Shown in pieces: positions 62,646 through 64,000 of a stretch of DNA of 64,000 nucleotides. The notes beneath the pieces were generated by a model. The model made no database searches and had not been told where the DNA came from. It saw only the letters and a list, made by a program, of their open reading frames with translations. How positions within the stretch are numbered: position 1 is the stretch's first letter; every line of letters begins with the position of its first letter. The stretch is from Nostoc sp. XA010. GTDB lineage: Bacteria > Cyanobacteriota > Cyanobacteriia > Cyanobacteriales > Nostocaceae. The DNA is taken from positions 44,793-108,792 of the forward strand of contig NZ_JAIVFX010000019.1 of the NCBI RefSeq assembly GCF_020829625.1. Direction: 5' to 3'. A program made the position numbers and the translations under genes.

Positions 62646-63167
62646 TATTGATTGCTAAAAATATTTTAGGACTTACGCAAAATATGCCTCAAACTCTGAT
62701 TTCTCCGTGCCCTCTGTGCCTTTGCGGTAGCCTGCGGCAAGCCGAAGCGTCTACGTTATTCCGTAACTCATGGGTAAGTCCTATATTTGTCCGCTTAATT
62801 TCTAAGGCGATCGCTTTTCTGTAATAAGCCTTGTAATAAGAATATTGCTTCTATATTTGCGTGTATGAATTATTTATAGTAAATTGATGTAGTAAAAATT
62901 ATTGAAATAACAACAAATATTTTTTGTATTTCATATTACTAATTAATTTAATATTTATCCAGTCTTTGGTTAGAGGTATAGTGAAATCTCACTGATTATT
63001 ATTGAAATTGAAAGAATAACTTGAACTTAGAATTCTATCTACGAGTTCCCAAAGGCAACGCTAACAAAGCTGTTTTTGTGGCAATTTGTATACTACATAC
63101 AAATAAGTTATCGTTTAGCCGTGCTAGTTCAACTTAATTCTTTAATTAATTCTTTAGAGAGTGCTAT
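62646..63167. other. Intergenic region upstream of the PsaJ-like gene
   Basis: The 522-base gap starts with a dispersed inverted-repeat element (62668-62783). From 62840 to 63160 it is AT-rich and non-repetitive, which probably includes the promoter and leader of the PsaJ-like gene. No reading frame is convincing. Confidence 0.55.
62668..62783. repeat. Dispersed inverted-repeat element, TAGGACTTACGCA ends
   Basis: TAGGACTTACGCA (62668-62680) is matched by TGGGTAAGTCCTA (62771-62783) in inverse orientation with one mismatch. The interior has TGCCCTCTGTGCCTTTGCGG-like dispersed DNA and a GCCTGCGGCAAGC block. Elements with these ends are frequent in Nostoc-type genomes as far as I recall. Confidence 0.6.
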
Positions 63168-63317
63168 ATGCAAAAACCAAACGACCAGAAAGACTATTTC
63201 GTTAAGTACCTTTCCCTTGCTCCTGTTCTTGCCGTTGTTTCTGTATCAGTTGCCTTCTCTACCTGGGCGATTTTTAATTATTTTTTACCTGATCTTCTTT
63301 TTCATCCTATGCCATGA
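63168..63317 (+). CDS. psaJ: PsaJ-like photosystem I subunit IX (unlinked copy)
   Basis: ATG 63168 to TGA 63315-63317 encodes 49 residues. The layout is that of PsaJ: a short polar N-terminus, YFVKYLSLAPVLA, one membrane helix (about 17-37) and the conserved end FLPDLLFHP. The middle of the helix differs from typical PsaJ (VVSVSVAFSTWAIFNYF rather than an IWLTITAGILIEFNRFF-like segment), including loss of the Glu-Phe-Asn-Arg stretch that contacts chlorophyll in standard PsaJ. There is no psaF beside it, so it is probably a paralogue. Its stop lies 124 bases before the end of convergent psbA. Confidence 0.8.
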   Translation: MQKPNDQKDYFVKYLSLAPVLAVVSVSVAFSTWAIFNYFLPDLLFHPMP

Positions 63318-63385
63318 CATGAGCAGTGATGATTTAAAGCCGTTATCATCACCATTTGATTGTTAGTAATATTGTTGTTAACACT

Positions 63386-63420
63386 AAAAAGCGCTCTCCC
63401 AAATTGGGAGGGCGCTTTTT
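63386..63420. terminator. Bidirectional terminator between PsaJ-like gene and psbA
   Basis: AAAAAGCGCTCTCCC (63386-63400) pairs with GGGAGGGCGCTTTTT (63406-63420) with a single G-T pair and a five-base loop. The A run on one side and T run on the other make it a factor-independent terminator for both strands: psbA reading leftward and the PsaJ-like gene reading rightward. Confidence 0.85.
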
Positions 63421-63440
63421 GATTTAGCTAAACTTAAGAA

Positions 63441-64000
63441 TTAACCGTTGATAGCAGGAGCGGTCATCGCCACAGGAGCAACATCACCAGCAGCTAAATC
63501 TAAGGGGAAGTTGTGAGCGTTACGCTCGTGCATTACTTCCATACCCAGGTTAGCCCGGTTGATTACATCAGCCCAAGTGCTGATGACGCGACCGCTTGAA
63601 TCAATAATTGATTGGTTGAAGTTGAAACCGTTCAAGTTGAACGCCATTGTGCTTACACCCAAGGCGGTGAACCAGATGCCGATTACAGGCCATGCTGCTA
63701 AGAAGAAGTGCAGTGAACGGCTGTTGTTGAAAGAAGCGTATTGGAAGATTAGACGACCGAAGTAGCCGTGAGCCGCAACGATGTTGTAGGTTTCTTCTTC
63801 TTGACCGAATTTGTAACCGTAGTTTTGTGACTCGGTTTCGGTGGTTTCACGAACTAGTGAACTTGTTACAAGAGAACCGTGCATTGCAGAGAACAAGCTT
63901 CCGCCGAATACACCTGCTACACCTAATTGGTGGAAGGGGTGCATCAAGATGTTGTGTTCTGCTTGGAACACGATCATGAAGTTGAAGGTTCCGGAGATAC
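63441..64000 (-). CDS. psbA: Photosystem II D1 protein PsbA, 3' part (cut by window end)
   Basis: The frame stays open to the window edge. It encodes about the last 186 residues of D1, the photosystem II reaction-centre protein that binds QB and ligates the manganese cluster. The visible part has AEHNILMHPFHQLG with the P680/iron-ligand histidine region, FSAMHGSLVTSSLVRETTE, NNSRSLHFFLAAWP with the iron-ligand His, and the C-terminal MEVMHERNAHNFPLDLA containing His332, Glu333, Asp342 and Ala344 of standard numbering. A 16-residue extension after Ala344 is to be removed by CtpA. The D1 isoform cannot be fixed because residue 130 lies outside the window. Confidence 0.97.
   Translation of the reverse strand, partial: ISGTFNFMIVFQAEHNILMHPFHQLGVAGVFGGSLFSAMHGSLVTSSLVRETTETESQNYGYKFGQEEETYNIVAAHGYFGRLIFQYASFNNSRSLHFFLAAWPVIGIWFTALGVSTMAFNLNGFNFNQSIIDSSGRVISTWADVINRANLGMEVMHERNAHNFPLDLAAGDVAPVAMTAPAING

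Overview
The window comes from a filamentous, heterocyst-forming cyanobacterium of the Nostoc/Anabaena type. Three things point there: many HIP1 octamers (GCGATCGC) inside and between genes, photosynthesis genes (psbA, a PsaJ-like subunit, a high-light-inducible protein, a CrtO-type ketolase), and a long minus-strand cluster whose content and order match what I recall of the heterocyst envelope polysaccharide (HEP) island of Anabaena sp. PCC 7120. The intergenic DNA is rich in short dispersed repeats, heptamer tandem repeats and small elements with terminal inverted repeats, as is usual for this group.

Layout. 1-11.3 kb holds unlinked housekeeping and accessory genes: an APH-fold kinase with a DOMON-like protein, a DUF3223 protein, a DUF1902 protein, hflX, a plant-type isoaspartyl peptidase, an ATP-grasp ligase, a UbiG-like methyltransferase, a DUF72 protein and an MFS transporter. 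12.3-14.0 kb is a lone KAP-family P-loop NTPase. 14.3-17.2 kb groups photoprotection and stress genes (crtO, hli, a general stress protein). 17.3-23.5 kb is a polyhydroxyalkanoate cluster: a short PhaE-like protein, a 58-residue membrane microprotein, class III phaC, phaA, phaB, then an alpha/beta hydrolase and an SDR enzyme.

23.6-49.7 kb, all on the minus strand, is the HEP-type island. Read in the direction of transcription (high to low coordinate) it has sugar-nucleotide genes (rfbF, an oxidase, an SDR epimerase/dehydratase, a C-methyltransferase, a PhyH dioxygenase, an rfbC-like epimerase), glycosyltransferases, a Wzc-like chain-length/tyrosine kinase protein, hepC (initiating sugar transferase), hepA (ABC exporter), more glycosyltransferases and a Wzy/ligase-like membrane protein. 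Together these could make an activated and probably modified sugar, assemble the repeat unit on lipid, and polymerise and export it.

50.2-53.9 kb is a TerY-P-like phosphorylation triad (vWA, PP2C, kinase with zinc knuckle, membrane segment and TPRs). 54.7-57.9 kb holds a PATAN-REC (PatA-like) regulator facing a glycine/asparagine-rich protein made of two kinds of tandem repeat. 58.9-64.0 kb has pheT, a YciI protein, a Tab2/Atab2-family protein, an unlinked PsaJ-like microprotein and, convergent with it, the 3' half of psbA, cut by the window end.

I found no tRNA, rRNA, CRISPR array or intact transposase gene. The points most worth following are the minimal PhaE with its microprotein and leader hairpin, the repeat protein at 56.5-57.9 kb, the isolated PsaJ-like gene next to psbA, the triad kinase fused to TPRs, and the small inverted-repeat elements, one of which lies upstream of hepC.
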